Shown: positions 53,881-63,835 of the stretch, in pieces
Numbering within the stretch: position 1 is the first letter of the stretch
Layout of the letters: each line of letters starts with the position of its first letter
DNA from: Butyrivibrio sp. NC2002
Lineage (GTDB): Bacteria > Bacillota > Clostridia > Lachnospirales > Lachnospiraceae
Assembly (NCBI RefSeq): GCF_000702265.1
Contig: NZ_KL370881.1
Span: 394,789-458,788 of the forward strand
Direction: 5' to 3'
DNA length: 64,000 nt
The notes under the pieces: model-generated
What the model saw: only the letters and a program-made list of their open reading frames with translations
What the model was told of the DNA's origin: nothing
Database searches by the model: none
Made by a program: the position numbers and the translations under genes

Positions 53881-54800
53881 TGGCTTCTTTGACAGAAACG
53901 TTAAATGAGAAAGCAGCGCAGGTAGAGGCTGTCCTTAAAAAATATCTTCCAAAAGAGGACAAATACAATTCAGTTGTTGTAGATGCCATGAACTACAGCC
54001 TCCTTGCGGGAGGAAAGAGGATCAGACCTGTTCTTATGAAGGAAGTGTACAGACTCCTTGGAGGGAACAGCTTAGATACAATAGAGCCTTTCATGGCAGC
54101 TATCGAAATGATACATACATATTCGCTTGTTCATGACGATCTTCCGGCTATGGACAATGACGAGTACAGAAGGGGCAGAAAGACAACGCATGTTGTATAC
54201 GGTCCGGGAATGGCAACCCTTGCAGGAGACGGACTTTTAAACTTTGCTTTTGAGACAGCGCTTAAATCTTTTTTGTGTGCCGACAAACTATCGGACTATG
54301 ACGGAGAAATAAGTGACAGAAGAGTATATGCTCTTAAGATACTTGCAGGTAAGGCCGGAGTATATGGAATGGTTGGCGGTCAGTGCGCTGACATTGAGGC
54401 TGAAGGAAAAACATCTGCAACTGAAGAAGAGCTTATTTATATCCATGAAAATAAGACTGCAGCTATGCTTGAGAGCAGCATGATGATAGGCGCGATTCTT
54501 GCAGGCGCAGACAGCAAAAGGGTAAATGAGATCGAGCAAGCTGCAAGAAAGATCGGAGTTGCTTTCCAGATTCAGGACGACATACTCGACATAATCGGTA
54601 ATCAGGATGAACTTGGCAAACCAATAGGCTCCGATGAAAAGAACGAAAAGACCACTTATGTTTCTTTAAACGGACTTGAAAGATCAAAAGAAGATGTTAA
54701 AAAGCTTTCTGAAGAAGCTATCGATATTTTAAAAGACATAGAAGGCAGTAGCGAATTTTTGCTTCCGCTTGTTGAATGGATGATTTCAAGGAATAAATGA
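53880..54800 (+). CDS. ispA: polyprenyl (farnesyl/geranylgeranyl) diphosphate synthase
   Basis: 306 residues. Condenses IPP with allylic diphosphates to make precursors for undecaprenyl and quinone-like lipids. First Asp-rich motif DDLPAMDNDE with the upstream GGKRIRP motif, second motif DDILD preceded by FQIQ. The residue context before the first Asp motif fits a short-chain (C15) product. Stop/start overlap with xseB; dxs follows seven bases later, placing two isoprenoid steps together. Confidence 0.94.
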   Translation: MASLTETLNEKAAQVEAVLKKYLPKEDKYNSVVVDAMNYSLLAGGKRIRPVLMKEVYRLLGGNSLDTIEPFMAAIEMIHTYSLVHDDLPAMDNDEYRRGRKTTHVVYGPGMATLAGDGLLNFAFETALKSFLCADKLSDYDGEISDRRVYALKILAGKAGVYGMVGGQCADIEAEGKTSATEEELIYIHENKTAAMLESSMMIGAILAGADSKRVNEIEQAARKIGVAFQIQDDILDIIGNQDELGKPIGSDEKNEKTTYVSLNGLERSKEDVKKLSEEAIDILKDIEGSSEFLLPLVEWMISRNK

Positions 54801-54807
54801 GGGCGAT

Positions 54808-56670
54808 ATGCTTTTAGATAGTATAAATGAACCAAATGATATAAAGAAAATTCCAAAGGGAGAACTCGATAATCTTGCACTTGAGATCAGAGAGTTTCTG
54901 ATAGACAAGATAAGTATTACCGGAGGACATCTCGCATCCAATCTGGGTGCGGTTGAACTCACCATGGCACTTCACTATGAGCTTAATCTTCCAAAGGATA
55001 AGATTATATGGGATGTGGGACATCAGTCATATACACATAAGATTCTCACAGGCAGAAAAGAGGGCTTTGATAAGCTTAGAAAATACGGCGGAATGAGTGG
55101 CTTCCCTAAGAGAAGTGAGTCCGATTGTGATTGCTTTGATACGGGACACAGCTCCACAAGTATTTCGGCAGGCCTTGGTATGGTAAGGGCCAGACAACTT
55201 TCAGGTGATGACTATACAGTTGTATCTGTTATCGGTGATGGCTCCCTTACAGGCGGACTTGCTTATGAAGCGCTTAATAATGCTGCTAAGCTCGATACCA
55301 ATTTTATAATCGTTTTAAATGATAATGAGATGTCCATTTCGGAAAATGTCGGAGGTATGGCTAAATATCTTAACGTTGTCAGAACAAACGAAGGATATCT
55401 TAACTTAAGGGATGATATATACAATTCACTTAAGCATTCAAATCCTAAGATGGTCAATTCTATTAGAAAGGCAAAGAACAGCTTTAAGCAGCTTTTTGTG
55501 CCCGGAATGGTATTTGAAAACCTGGGAATTACTTATCTTGGACCCATAGATGGACATGATATTCCTGCTATGAGAGCTGCCATTAAGGAAGCAAAAAAGG
55601 TAAGAAAAGCCGTAATGATCCATGTTGTTACCAAAAAAGGTAAGGGATTTGAGCCTGCAGAGAGACATCCTGCAAGATTCCACGGAACGGAGCCTTTCCT
55701 TCCTGAAAACGGAATTCCGAGAAATCCCAGGACAACAGCTAACTACCAGGATATTTTCAGTACGGTCATGTGTAAGCTTGGGGAGAGAAATCCCAAGGCT
55801 GTAGCGATAACTGCGGCTATGGCGGACGGAACAGGTCTTAAGAGATTCAGAAATATGTATCCGACCAGATTCTTTGATTGCGGAATTGCAGAGGAACATG
55901 CTGTTACCTTTGCTGCAGGACTTGCAGTTGGTGGATATCATCCTATTTTTGCGGTGTATTCATCTTTCCTTCAGAGAGCTTACGATCAGGTGATGGAGGA
56001 CGTGTGCCTTCAGAAACTCCCTGTAACTTTTGCAATTGACAGAGCCGGACTTGTAGGAAGTGATGGTGAAACGCATCAGGGTATATTTGATATCTCGTAT
56101 CTTTCAACTATGCCGGGTATGCATATTATGGCGCCTAAGAATAAGTGGGAGCTTTCTGATATGCTGAAATTTGCGGTGGATTTTGACGGACCAAGCGCAA
56201 TCAGATACCCCAGAGGAAATGCGTATGACGGTCTTGCAGACCACAGAGCACCTATAGAGATGGGTAAGGCGGAGCCTCTTTATGAGGAAAAAGACATCCT
56301 GCTTTTTGCCCTGGGAAGCATGGTTAAGACAGGCGAGAAGGTTAGGGATATTCTGATCGACAAGGGATATAACTGCTCACTTACCAATGCAAGATTTGCT
56401 AAACCTTTTGATACTGAATATCTAAAGAAGGCAGCAAAGAATCACAAGCTTATAGTAACGATGGAAGAGAATGTGATCACGGGCGGATTCGGACAACAGG
56501 TCAGAAGCTATATCGTGGATGAGGGGCTTAATATTGAGCATCTCATAATAGCGATTCCCGATGAGTTTGTAACTCACGGTTCATGTGATGAGCTCTATAA
56601 AGAGCTTAAGATAGATGCCGAGTCAGTGGCACAAAGAGTAATAGGAAAATACGAGGAAATAAATGTCTAA
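54808..56670 (+). CDS. dxs: 1-deoxy-D-xylulose-5-phosphate synthase
   Basis: 620 residues. Condenses pyruvate and glyceraldehyde-3-phosphate, first step of the MEP pathway; thiamine diphosphate enzyme. VGHQSYTHKILTGRK, GHSSTSISAGLGMV, the TPP motif VIGDGSLTGGLAYEALNNA, catalytic-region FFDCGIAEEHAVTFAAG, DRAGLVGSDGETHQG and RYPRG are all present. The 8-bp overlap with tlyA (ATGTCTAA) implies coupling. IspH of the same pathway is encoded at 13600. Confidence 0.97.
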   Translation: MLLDSINEPNDIKKIPKGELDNLALEIREFLIDKISITGGHLASNLGAVELTMALHYELNLPKDKIIWDVGHQSYTHKILTGRKEGFDKLRKYGGMSGFPKRSESDCDCFDTGHSSTSISAGLGMVRARQLSGDDYTVVSVIGDGSLTGGLAYEALNNAAKLDTNFIIVLNDNEMSISENVGGMAKYLNVVRTNEGYLNLRDDIYNSLKHSNPKMVNSIRKAKNSFKQLFVPGMVFENLGITYLGPIDGHDIPAMRAAIKEAKKVRKAVMIHVVTKKGKGFEPAERHPARFHGTEPFLPENGIPRNPRTTANYQDIFSTVMCKLGERNPKAVAITAAMADGTGLKRFRNMYPTRFFDCGIAEEHAVTFAAGLAVGGYHPIFAVYSSFLQRAYDQVMEDVCLQKLPVTFAIDRAGLVGSDGETHQGIFDISYLSTMPGMHIMAPKNKWELSDMLKFAVDFDGPSAIRYPRGNAYDGLADHRAPIEMGKAEPLYEEKDILLFALGSMVKTGEKVRDILIDKGYNCSLTNARFAKPFDTEYLKKAAKNHKLIVTMEENVITGGFGQQVRSYIVDEGLNIEHLIIAIPDEFVTHGSCDELYKELKIDAESVAQRVIGKYEEINV

Positions 56671-57553
56671 GGAAAGACTGGACGTCCTTCTTGTTTCAAG
56701 AGGACTTGCTTCTTCAAGAGAAAAAGCAAAAGCAATAATTATGGCCGGAGATGTGTTCGTAAACGGCCAGAGAGAAGATAAACCGGGAACTTCTTTTGAT
56801 GAATCAAAGATTAAGTCACTTGAAGTAAAAGGTGATGAGCTGCCATACGTAAGCAGAGGCGGGCTAAAGCTTGAGAAAGCAATGAAGAATTTTGGCCTTA
56901 AGCTTGACGGATTCGTATGTATGGATATAGGAGCATCAACCGGCGGATTTACCGACTGCATGCTGCAAAACGGGGCTGTTAAGGTATATTCGGTTGATGT
57001 AGGACACGGACAGCTTGCATGGAAACTCAGGTCGGATGAGAGAGTTGTCTGTATGGAGAAGACCAATTTCAGATATCTTACAAGGGATGATATAGATGAT
57101 GATCTCGATTTTGCTTCAGTAGATGTATCATTTATATCGCTTACCAAGATACTTATTCCCGCACGAAAGCTTTTAAAGGACGGAGGCGAGATGGTATGCC
57201 TTATCAAGCCCCAGTTCGAGGCAGGAAGAGATAAGGTTGGTAAAAAGGGTGTTGTAAGAGAGCCTGAAATACATAAAGAAGTAATTGAGAAAGTAATAGA
57301 TTTTGCCGATCTGATTGGCTTTAACGTTCTTAATCTGGAATTTTCACCGGTTAGAGGACCTGAGGGAAATATAGAATATCTTGTCTATATCAGGAAGGAT
57401 GAAAGCAGAAACAGCGAAGTTGAGAATATAGATGAGGCTACGGGAGAAAAGCTCTTAAAAGAGATAATTCTTAATAAAACAGGGCTTTCAAAGAGCGAGG
57501 ATATGAAAAAGCTCATAGATGGAACTGTTGAGCACGCACATGGGGAGTTATAG
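56663..57553 (+). CDS. tlyA: TlyA-family rRNA 2'-O-methyltransferase
   Basis: 296 residues. N-terminal S4 RNA-binding domain (about 1-60; RLDVLLVSRGLASSREKAKA) and a SAM-dependent FtsJ-type fold (MDIGASTGGFTDCMLQ; LIKPQFE; GPEGNIEYL). TlyA proteins methylate 16S and/or 23S rRNA cytidines, affecting capreomycin sensitivity; some are called haemolysins by history. A highly charged stretch of about 30 residues follows residue 248 and is longer than usual. Overlaps dxs by eight bases. Confidence 0.92.
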   Translation: MSKERLDVLLVSRGLASSREKAKAIIMAGDVFVNGQREDKPGTSFDESKIKSLEVKGDELPYVSRGGLKLEKAMKNFGLKLDGFVCMDIGASTGGFTDCMLQNGAVKVYSVDVGHGQLAWKLRSDERVVCMEKTNFRYLTRDDIDDDLDFASVDVSFISLTKILIPARKLLKDGGEMVCLIKPQFEAGRDKVGKKGVVREPEIHKEVIEKVIDFADLIGFNVLNLEFSPVRGPEGNIEYLVYIRKDESRNSEVENIDEATGEKLLKEIILNKTGLSKSEDMKKLIDGTVEHAHGEL

Positions 57554-57559
57554 GGGAGT

Positions 57560-58411
57560 ATGGAGCATTTTTTCATAATCACTAATAAAAGTAAGGATCC
57601 GGAACTTGAGGCTACAAACAGGGTTTGTGAATTCCTTAAACAAAATGGCGCTACCTGTACAATTTTTGATGCAGATATCACTTCGGAAAAATATGAGGTT
57701 ACAGGCAAGCTTAATATTCCGGAAGACGCAGAGTGCTGTATTGTACTTGGCGGTGATGGAACAATGCTTCAGGCTGCAAGATGCGTTTTTGAAAGAGATA
57801 TTCCTATTCTTGGAATAAATCTGGGAACTATTGGATATCTTGCCGAAGTTGAGATGGCAGACCTTGAAAGCGCACTTGCAAAGCTTTTGAATGATGAATT
57901 CGAAATAGAACAGCGTATGATGCTAAAGGGGGTACTCAAAACAGAAGGAAACCCCAATCTTGTAAATTATGCGCTTAATGATATAGTTATTGCGAGATGT
58001 TCATCTCTTAAGGTTCATAATTTCAATATATATGTTAACGATATGCTGCTTACAAGCTATCAGGCAGACGGTATTATCATTTCATCTCCTACAGGCTCTA
58101 CAGCATATAATATGTCTGCCGGCGGACCTATCGTGGATCCCAAGGCGCAGATTCTTCTTTTAACACCTATATGTCCACACAATTTAAATAAGAGCACTAT
58201 TGTTTTGTCAGAGCACGACAGGATCACCGTTGAGATAGGAAAAGGGCGCGCCGGTGCATCGCAAAAGCTTGAAGTTTCACTTGACGGCGGAAGCGGAAGA
58301 TACATGGTGAGCGGAGACAGAGTGGATATTACTGCGGCAGACAAGGTTACAAGGATCGTGAAGCTCAGAAGTGAAAGCTTTTTAAACACATTAAGGAAAA
58401 AATTAGTATGA
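57560..58411 (+). CDS. nadK: NAD kinase
   Basis: 283 residues. Phosphorylates NAD to NADP. GGDGTMLQAAR is the diphosphate-binding motif; LGTIGYLAEVE, the NE-type ALNDIVI segment, and TGSTAYNMSAGGPI are diagnostic. Six bases after tlyA, with AGGGGAG upstream; stop overlaps argR start (ATGA). Confidence 0.96.
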   Translation: MEHFFIITNKSKDPELEATNRVCEFLKQNGATCTIFDADITSEKYEVTGKLNIPEDAECCIVLGGDGTMLQAARCVFERDIPILGINLGTIGYLAEVEMADLESALAKLLNDEFEIEQRMMLKGVLKTEGNPNLVNYALNDIVIARCSSLKVHNFNIYVNDMLLTSYQADGIIISSPTGSTAYNMSAGGPIVDPKAQILLLTPICPHNLNKSTIVLSEHDRITVEIGKGRAGASQKLEVSLDGGSGRYMVSGDRVDITAADKVTRIVKLRSESFLNTLRKKLV

Positions 58412-58854
58412 AAAAAAACAGACAGGAAAAGATAATTGAGATCATTCAGAACAATGTCATTGAGACACAGGAGCAGATAGCTGATATGCTTAATGCTGAG
58501 GGCTTTAGTGTAACTCAGGCAACGGTTTCAAGAGATATCAGACAGCTTCGACTGACTAAGAGATCCACTCCGGATGGAAAAAATAAGTATGTTTACATTC
58601 AGGATGATATGGGAATGAATGATAAATATGCAGATGTTTTGAGAGCCGGTTTTGTAAGTATGGATCAGGCGCAAAATATTCTGGTGATAAGAACGGTGTC
58701 AGGTATGGCTATGGCGGTTGCCGCGGCTCTTGATGCTATGGATTTTGAAGAAGTTGTAGGATGCATAGCAGGTGATGACACTATTATGGCTGCAATCAGG
58801 ACAAATGGGGATGTTCCCCTTGTTATGGAACGCATCAAACAGATACTCCATTAA
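58408..58854 (+). CDS. argR: arginine repressor / AhrC family regulator
   Basis: 148 residues, normal length. N-terminal winged helix (RQEKIIEIIQNNVIETQEQIADMLNAEGF, SRDIRQLRLTK) and C-terminal hexamer domain with the arginine-contact VVGCIAGDDTIMA motif. Represses arginine synthesis and can activate catabolism. Its place between nadK and recN is conserved in Firmicutes and says little about targets; no arg genes adjoin it. Confidence 0.95.
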   Translation: MKKNRQEKIIEIIQNNVIETQEQIADMLNAEGFSVTQATVSRDIRQLRLTKRSTPDGKNKYVYIQDDMGMNDKYADVLRAGFVSMDQAQNILVIRTVSGMAMAVAAALDAMDFEEVVGCIAGDDTIMAAIRTNGDVPLVMERIKQILH

Positions 58855-58894
58855 ATAGATTTCCAGGCCCGGAGAAGCATGGAAAGAGGAAACT

Positions 58895-60598
58895 ATGTTA
58901 TACAGTTTAAACGTGAAAAACCTGGCTCTGATAAATGAGCAGGAAGTGGAATTTGAAGAAGGACTTAATATCCTTAGCGGTGAAACAGGCGCAGGAAAAT
59001 CAGTTATCATAGGTAGCGTGAATCTGGCACTTGGCGCAAAGGCAGACAGCTCGATGATAAGAACCGGGGCAGAGTATGCCCTTATTGAGCTTGCTTTTGG
59101 AATTAAGAATAAAAAGCAGCTTGAGATTTTAAAAGAGCTGGACATTCCCGTGGAGGAAGACGGAACTCTGGTCCTTCAGAGAAAGATCATGGAGAGCAGA
59201 AGTGTCTGCAAGGCAAATGGTGAAACTGTGAGCGCAAAGCAGCTTAGAGAGCTTTCAAATGTGCTCATAAACATCCACGGTCAAAATGACCATCAGGAGC
59301 TTCTGCACAAGAAAAAGCATCTGGAGATCCTGGATGATTATACGGGAGATGAGCTGACAAAGCTTAAAGAAAAATGCCATGACGCATACGCAGAATGGAA
59401 GGCTGTTTTAAAAGAGCTTGAAGATACCAATATCGACGAACGAGAGAGGGAGAGAGAAAAAGATCTTGCCCGATTTGAGTTTGAAGAAATAGATGAAGCC
59501 ATGCCTGAAGTAGGCGAGGACGAAAAGCTCGAGAGCCGCTATAAAAAGATGGTAAATTCAAGGAAGATAGCGGAGGCAGCAAACATTGCCGCAAATATCA
59601 CAGGCGCAGGAGACAGCGAAGACAACGCCGCCGATGCGATAGGAAGGGCAGTGAGAGAACTTACAAGTGTTGCATCTTATGATGACAAACTTGAGGAGCT
59701 GCTGGATGAATTGTCTAATATTGATAATTTGTTGTCGGATTTTAGACATTCATTATCTTCATATCTAAGCGACCTTGAATTTGACGAGGAAGATTTCAGG
59801 ACTACCGAGGACAGACTAAATATCCTCAATCATTTAAAGGATAAGTATGGTGGATCGATCGAGGCAGTTCTTTCTTACAGAGATGAAAAGGAAGCTGAGA
59901 TAAGGAAGCTTGAAGATTTTGAGAGCTACAGGGATTCTCTTTTCAGAAACGAGAAAGAAAAAAAGGACAGACTCCTTAAACTCTGCGAAGAGATGTCAAA
60001 GATCAGAAGAGAATCCGCAAAGAAACTGGCTGAGGAACTCAAAAAGGCACTAATTGACCTTAATTTCATTGATGTGATTTTTGAGATAGCGGTTGAATCT
60101 GATGAAGAAAAGGTATCAGCAAACGGTTATGATGAAGCAGTATTTATGATATCAACTAATCCGGGAGAAGCAATAAGACCTCTTGACCAGGTTGCGTCAG
60201 GCGGCGAGCTTTCCAGAATAATGCTTGCAATAAAGACTGTAGTTGCTAAGAAGGATGACATCGATACACTTATTTTTGATGAGATTGATGCAGGAATAAG
60301 CGGACATACAGCATGGAAGGTTTCTGAAAAACTCGGAATGCTTTCATGCGACCATCAGATAATCTGCATTACGCATCTTCCGCAGATAGCTGCTATGGCT
60401 GATGCTCATTATGAAATTAAGAAGAGCACCCATGAGGAAGGCGGAAAAGAGAGAACGATCACTCAGATCACTAAGCTTTCCGAAGAAAACAGGGTATATG
60501 AGCTTTCAAGAATGCTCGGAGGTGCAGAGGTTACAGATTCTGTCCTTGAGAATGCTAAAGAGATGATGAAGCAGGCTAAGAGCGTTAAGAAAAGATAG
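58895..60598 (+). CDS. recN: DNA repair protein RecN
   Basis: 567 residues. SMC-like ATPase in double-strand-break repair: Walker A GETGAGKSVIIGS, NIHGQNDHQELL, long coiled coils (about 155-375), signature VASGGELSRIMLA, Walker B TLIFDEIDAGISG and CITHLPQIA. AGAGGAAAC before the ATG. Its 40-bp gap after argR has no terminator. Confidence 0.97.
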   Translation: MLYSLNVKNLALINEQEVEFEEGLNILSGETGAGKSVIIGSVNLALGAKADSSMIRTGAEYALIELAFGIKNKKQLEILKELDIPVEEDGTLVLQRKIMESRSVCKANGETVSAKQLRELSNVLINIHGQNDHQELLHKKKHLEILDDYTGDELTKLKEKCHDAYAEWKAVLKELEDTNIDEREREREKDLARFEFEEIDEAMPEVGEDEKLESRYKKMVNSRKIAEAANIAANITGAGDSEDNAADAIGRAVRELTSVASYDDKLEELLDELSNIDNLLSDFRHSLSSYLSDLEFDEEDFRTTEDRLNILNHLKDKYGGSIEAVLSYRDEKEAEIRKLEDFESYRDSLFRNEKEKKDRLLKLCEEMSKIRRESAKKLAEELKKALIDLNFIDVIFEIAVESDEEKVSANGYDEAVFMISTNPGEAIRPLDQVASGGELSRIMLAIKTVVAKKDDIDTLIFDEIDAGISGHTAWKVSEKLGMLSCDHQIICITHLPQIAAMADAHYEIKKSTHEEGGKERTITQITKLSEENRVYELSRMLGGAEVTDSVLENAKEMMKQAKSVKKR

Positions 60599-60615
60599 AT
60601 TGAAACGGAGCAGAC

Positions 60616-61245
60616 ATGACACTTGACTACGATGATTTATTAAACAGCATAATGAAGAGCCTGGACCGCATAAAGCAGGTTGACGTAAATGACATACCCA
60701 ATATAGATCTGTATATGGATCAGCTTCTTCCTTTTATGGAGGAAAACCTGAAGAAATCGGTAAGGCACCCGGGAGTAGACAAGATACTTACCAAGACCAT
60801 GATAAACAATTATGCCAAGAACGATCTGCTTCCGCCTCCGGTAAAGAAGAAGTATTCAAAGGATCACATTATTCTTTTGATATTTATCTATTATTACAAG
60901 AATATGCTGTCCATAAATGATATTAAGACACTTCTTGGACCCGTATATGAAAAGTTCGGAAAAGATGATGAGGATATCAATTTAAAGGATATTTACAGAA
61001 CGATCTACGATGAACAGGGTTATATTATCGATCATCTGAAGTCAGACATCAAAGAGAAATACGCAGTTGCCCAGAAATCATTTGAAAACGCAAAAGGCGA
61101 GGATAAAGAAAAGCTTCAGATGTTTAATTTCATTTCGCTTTTATCCTATGACGTTTTCATGAAGATGCTTCTGGTTGAGACGATTCTTGACCATGTGGCA
61201 GAAATTACGGACAACTCGTCTGAAAACAAAAAGAAGAAAAAGTAA
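60616..61245 (+). CDS. DUF1836-family protein
   Basis: 209 residues. Matches the DUF1836 pattern: a MerR-like N-terminal helix-turn-helix (KTMINNYAKNDLLPPPVKKKYSKDHIILLIFIYYYKNMLSINDIKTLL) followed by a helical C-terminal region and a lysine-rich tail. Presumed DNA-binding regulator of unknown targets. Sits 17 bp after recN and 20 bp before pcrA, so it is expressed with DNA-repair genes; that does not prove a repair role. Confidence 0.82.
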   Translation: MTLDYDDLLNSIMKSLDRIKQVDVNDIPNIDLYMDQLLPFMEENLKKSVRHPGVDKILTKTMINNYAKNDLLPPPVKKKYSKDHIILLIFIYYYKNMLSINDIKTLLGPVYEKFGKDDEDINLKDIYRTIYDEQGYIIDHLKSDIKEKYAVAQKSFENAKGEDKEKLQMFNFISLLSYDVFMKMLLVETILDHVAEITDNSSENKKKKK

Positions 61246-61265
61246 GAACGTGAGGAATAGATTTA

Positions 61266-63695
61266 TTGAGTATTTACGATACATTAAACAGTGAACAGAA
61301 AAAAGCAGTTCTTGAGACTGACGGTCCTGTACTTATTCTTGCAGGTGCAGGCTCCGGAAAAACAAGAGTTTTGACACACAGAATTGCTTATCTTATAGAT
61401 GAATGCGGGGTAAATCCCTGGAATATACTTGCCATAACTTTTACAAATAAGGCGGCAGGCGAGATGAGGGACAGAGTTGATAAGATTGTTGGATTTGGCT
61501 CGGAGAGCATCTGGGTTGCGACTTTTCATTCAACATGTGTGAGAATCCTCAGAAGATATGCGGATAAGATCGGATATGAAAACAATTTTACAATCTACGA
61601 TTCAGATGATTCCAAATCAGTTTTAAAGGACATCTGCAAGAGATATCAGCTTGAGAGTCAGCAGCTCAAATTAAGAAATATACAGACTGCGATCTCACAT
61701 GCAAAAGACAACTGTGTCGATGCACATGAGTATGCTACGGCCGCAGGCACAGAATACAGGAAGCAGAGGATAGCAAAGGCATATCTTGAATATGAAAGCA
61801 CTCTGAAAAAGAACAATGCCATGGACTTTGATGACCTGCTTCTTAATACGGTTAAGCTTTTTAGGGATAATCCGGAGATACTGGAGCAGTATCAGGAGAG
61901 ATTCCGCTACATAATGGTTGATGAGTACCAGGATACCAACAATGTTCAGTTTGAGTTTATAAGGCTTCTTGCTGACAGGTATAAGAATCTGTGTGTTGTT
62001 GGTGATGATGATCAGAGTATTTACAGATTCAGAGGCGCTAATATCAGAAACATACTTGATTTTGAGAAGGTATATCCCAATGCGTTTGTTGTAAAACTCG
62101 AGCAGAACTATAGATCAACTCAGAGCATCCTTGATGCGGCTAACTGCGTTATAAAAAATAACTATGGAAGAAAAGAAAAAGCTCTTTGGACTGATGAGGG
62201 TAAGGGTGAGCCTGTCAGATTCAAAAGATGCAACACCGGTCCGGAAGAGGCTGAATTTATAGCATCTGACATAGTAAAGTTAAAGAAACAGGGCAGAGCA
62301 GATTACAAAGACATTGCTGTTTTATACAGAACTAACGCACAGTCTCGTCTTTTAGAAGAAAGATTTGTCTACGAGGGAATTCCTTATGATCTTGTGGGCG
62401 GTGTGAACTTCTACGGAAGGCGCGAAATAAAAGACCTTCTTGCCTATCTTAAAACTATTGATTCCGGTGCGGATGACCTCTCTGTAAGGAGAATAATAAA
62501 TGTTCCAAAGCGCGGAATTGGTGCAACCAGTATTGAACATGTGCAAAACTATGCAGACAAGATCAATATCAGTTTCCTTAAGGCCTGCGAAGAAGCAGAT
62601 ATGATTCCGGGGCTTAACAAATCGGCAATGGCAAAGTGCGTTGCCTTTGCAAATATGATCCGTGTTTTCAGGGCATACGAGAAAGAATGCACTCTGGAAC
62701 AGTTATTGCAGAGAGTAATCAGAGAGATTAATTACCTCGACTACCTGGCTACGATTGATGACAATGCTGATACAGAAGATAATGAGAGAGAGCAGAACGT
62801 AGACGAACTAATTTCCAAGATGGCGGCTTATGAAGAGAAGGAAGATGAGCCCACTCTGACAGGATTTTTGGAAGAAGTTGCTCTTGTAGCGGATATAGAT
62901 AATGTATCTGATGATGATGATAAGGTTCTTCTCATGACTCTTCATTCGGCAAAAGGTCTTGAGTTTGATCATGTTTACCTTGCGGGAATGGAGGAGAATC
63001 TTTTCCCGAGTTATATGACACTTATGAACGAAGATTCAGATCCCGAGGGAGTCGAAGAGGAGAGACGTCTTGCCTATGTTGGAATAACCAGAGCAAGAAA
63101 ACAGCTTACTTTGTGCTGCGCCAAGGCAAGAATGACCAGAGGACAGCTTCAGTACAATGGTGTAAGTAGATTTGTTACAGAGATACCAAGAGAAATGCTT
63201 AATGATATAAGCGTTTCGGATGGTGGATTTTTGTTTGACGGAGGCGAGTCTATCGACGACGATGACGATATCGATCTCGACACCGGAATCATCTTCAAAA
63301 AGAAGATGGATTTTTCAAAGAGTACCGGATATGGTGCTTCACCTGTTGCAAAGAGTCCTTATGCAGGGACAAAGGCAGCGGTTTCATATTCCGGAGGAAG
63401 ACCTGTCGCCAAGGCCGCACCTGCGAAAAAGCGAGCTGTTCCAAAGGACAAACCTTTTATAGCAGGCGCAGCAGCAACTCATAAGAAGGCCGGAATCACC
63501 GGACTTAAAAAGGGTATGCCGGGAATGGAGATTTTGGACTATGGCGTTGGAGACAGAGTCCTGCATGTAAAATACGGCACAGGAGTTGTAAAAGAAATAG
63601 TAAAGGAGCCCAGAGACTATAAGGTCACAGTCGATTTTGACGAGTTCGGACAAAAGATAATGTTTGCGGCATTCGCAAAGCTGAAAAAGCTTTAA
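61266..63695 (+). CDS. pcrA: UvrD/PcrA-type DNA helicase
   Basis: 809 residues. Starts at a TTG at 61266 with GAGGAATAG upstream; relatives begin at the same LNSEQKKAVLETDGP. SF1A helicase motifs in order: LAGAGSGKTRVL (Walker A), FTNKAAGEM, DFDDLLL, VDEYQDTN (Walker B), GDDDQSIYRFRGA, LEQNYRST, LMTLHSAKGLEFDHVY, and VGITRARK. The C-terminal region (about 650-809) has a variable linker and a GDRVLHVKYGTGVVKEI Tudor-like RNA-polymerase-binding domain. Unwinds 3'-5' in repair and plasmid replication. Last gene of the operon. Confidence 0.96.
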   Translation: MSIYDTLNSEQKKAVLETDGPVLILAGAGSGKTRVLTHRIAYLIDECGVNPWNILAITFTNKAAGEMRDRVDKIVGFGSESIWVATFHSTCVRILRRYADKIGYENNFTIYDSDDSKSVLKDICKRYQLESQQLKLRNIQTAISHAKDNCVDAHEYATAAGTEYRKQRIAKAYLEYESTLKKNNAMDFDDLLLNTVKLFRDNPEILEQYQERFRYIMVDEYQDTNNVQFEFIRLLADRYKNLCVVGDDDQSIYRFRGANIRNILDFEKVYPNAFVVKLEQNYRSTQSILDAANCVIKNNYGRKEKALWTDEGKGEPVRFKRCNTGPEEAEFIASDIVKLKKQGRADYKDIAVLYRTNAQSRLLEERFVYEGIPYDLVGGVNFYGRREIKDLLAYLKTIDSGADDLSVRRIINVPKRGIGATSIEHVQNYADKINISFLKACEEADMIPGLNKSAMAKCVAFANMIRVFRAYEKECTLEQLLQRVIREINYLDYLATIDDNADTEDNEREQNVDELISKMAAYEEKEDEPTLTGFLEEVALVADIDNVSDDDDKVLLMTLHSAKGLEFDHVYLAGMEENLFPSYMTLMNEDSDPEGVEEERRLAYVGITRARKQLTLCCAKARMTRGQLQYNGVSRFVTEIPREMLNDISVSDGGFLFDGGESIDDDDDIDLDTGIIFKKKMDFSKSTGYGASPVAKSPYAGTKAAVSYSGGRPVAKAAPAKKRAVPKDKPFIAGAAATHKKAGITGLKKGMPGMEILDYGVGDRVLHVKYGTGVVKEIVKEPRDYKVTVDFDEFGQKIMFAAFAKLKKL

Positions 63696-63704
63696 ATATT
63701 TTGA

Positions 63705-63771
63705 GATGTTTCCGGAAATACTTTTTAGTAATTAAAAAATAATAAAGTATTGGGTTTTACGTGGAAACATC
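63705..63771. other. nested inverted repeats after pcrA
   Basis: GATGTTTCC (63705-63713) pairs with GGAAACATC (63763-63771) and, inside it, AATACTTT (63717-63724) with AAAGTATT (63744-63751). AT-rich inner loop. No T-run follows, so terminator function is uncertain. Confidence 0.5.
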
Positions 63772-63835
63772 AGTGCTTGTCGTGTAAAATATTATATATG
63801 AAAAATACACAAATAATTATGTGAGGGGGTTAACC

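Noticed and set aside
55438..57207. Long minus-strand frames opposite dxs and tlyA (167 and 194 codons)
   Set aside because: Both lie within well-conserved genes on the plus strand and show no recognisable motifs.
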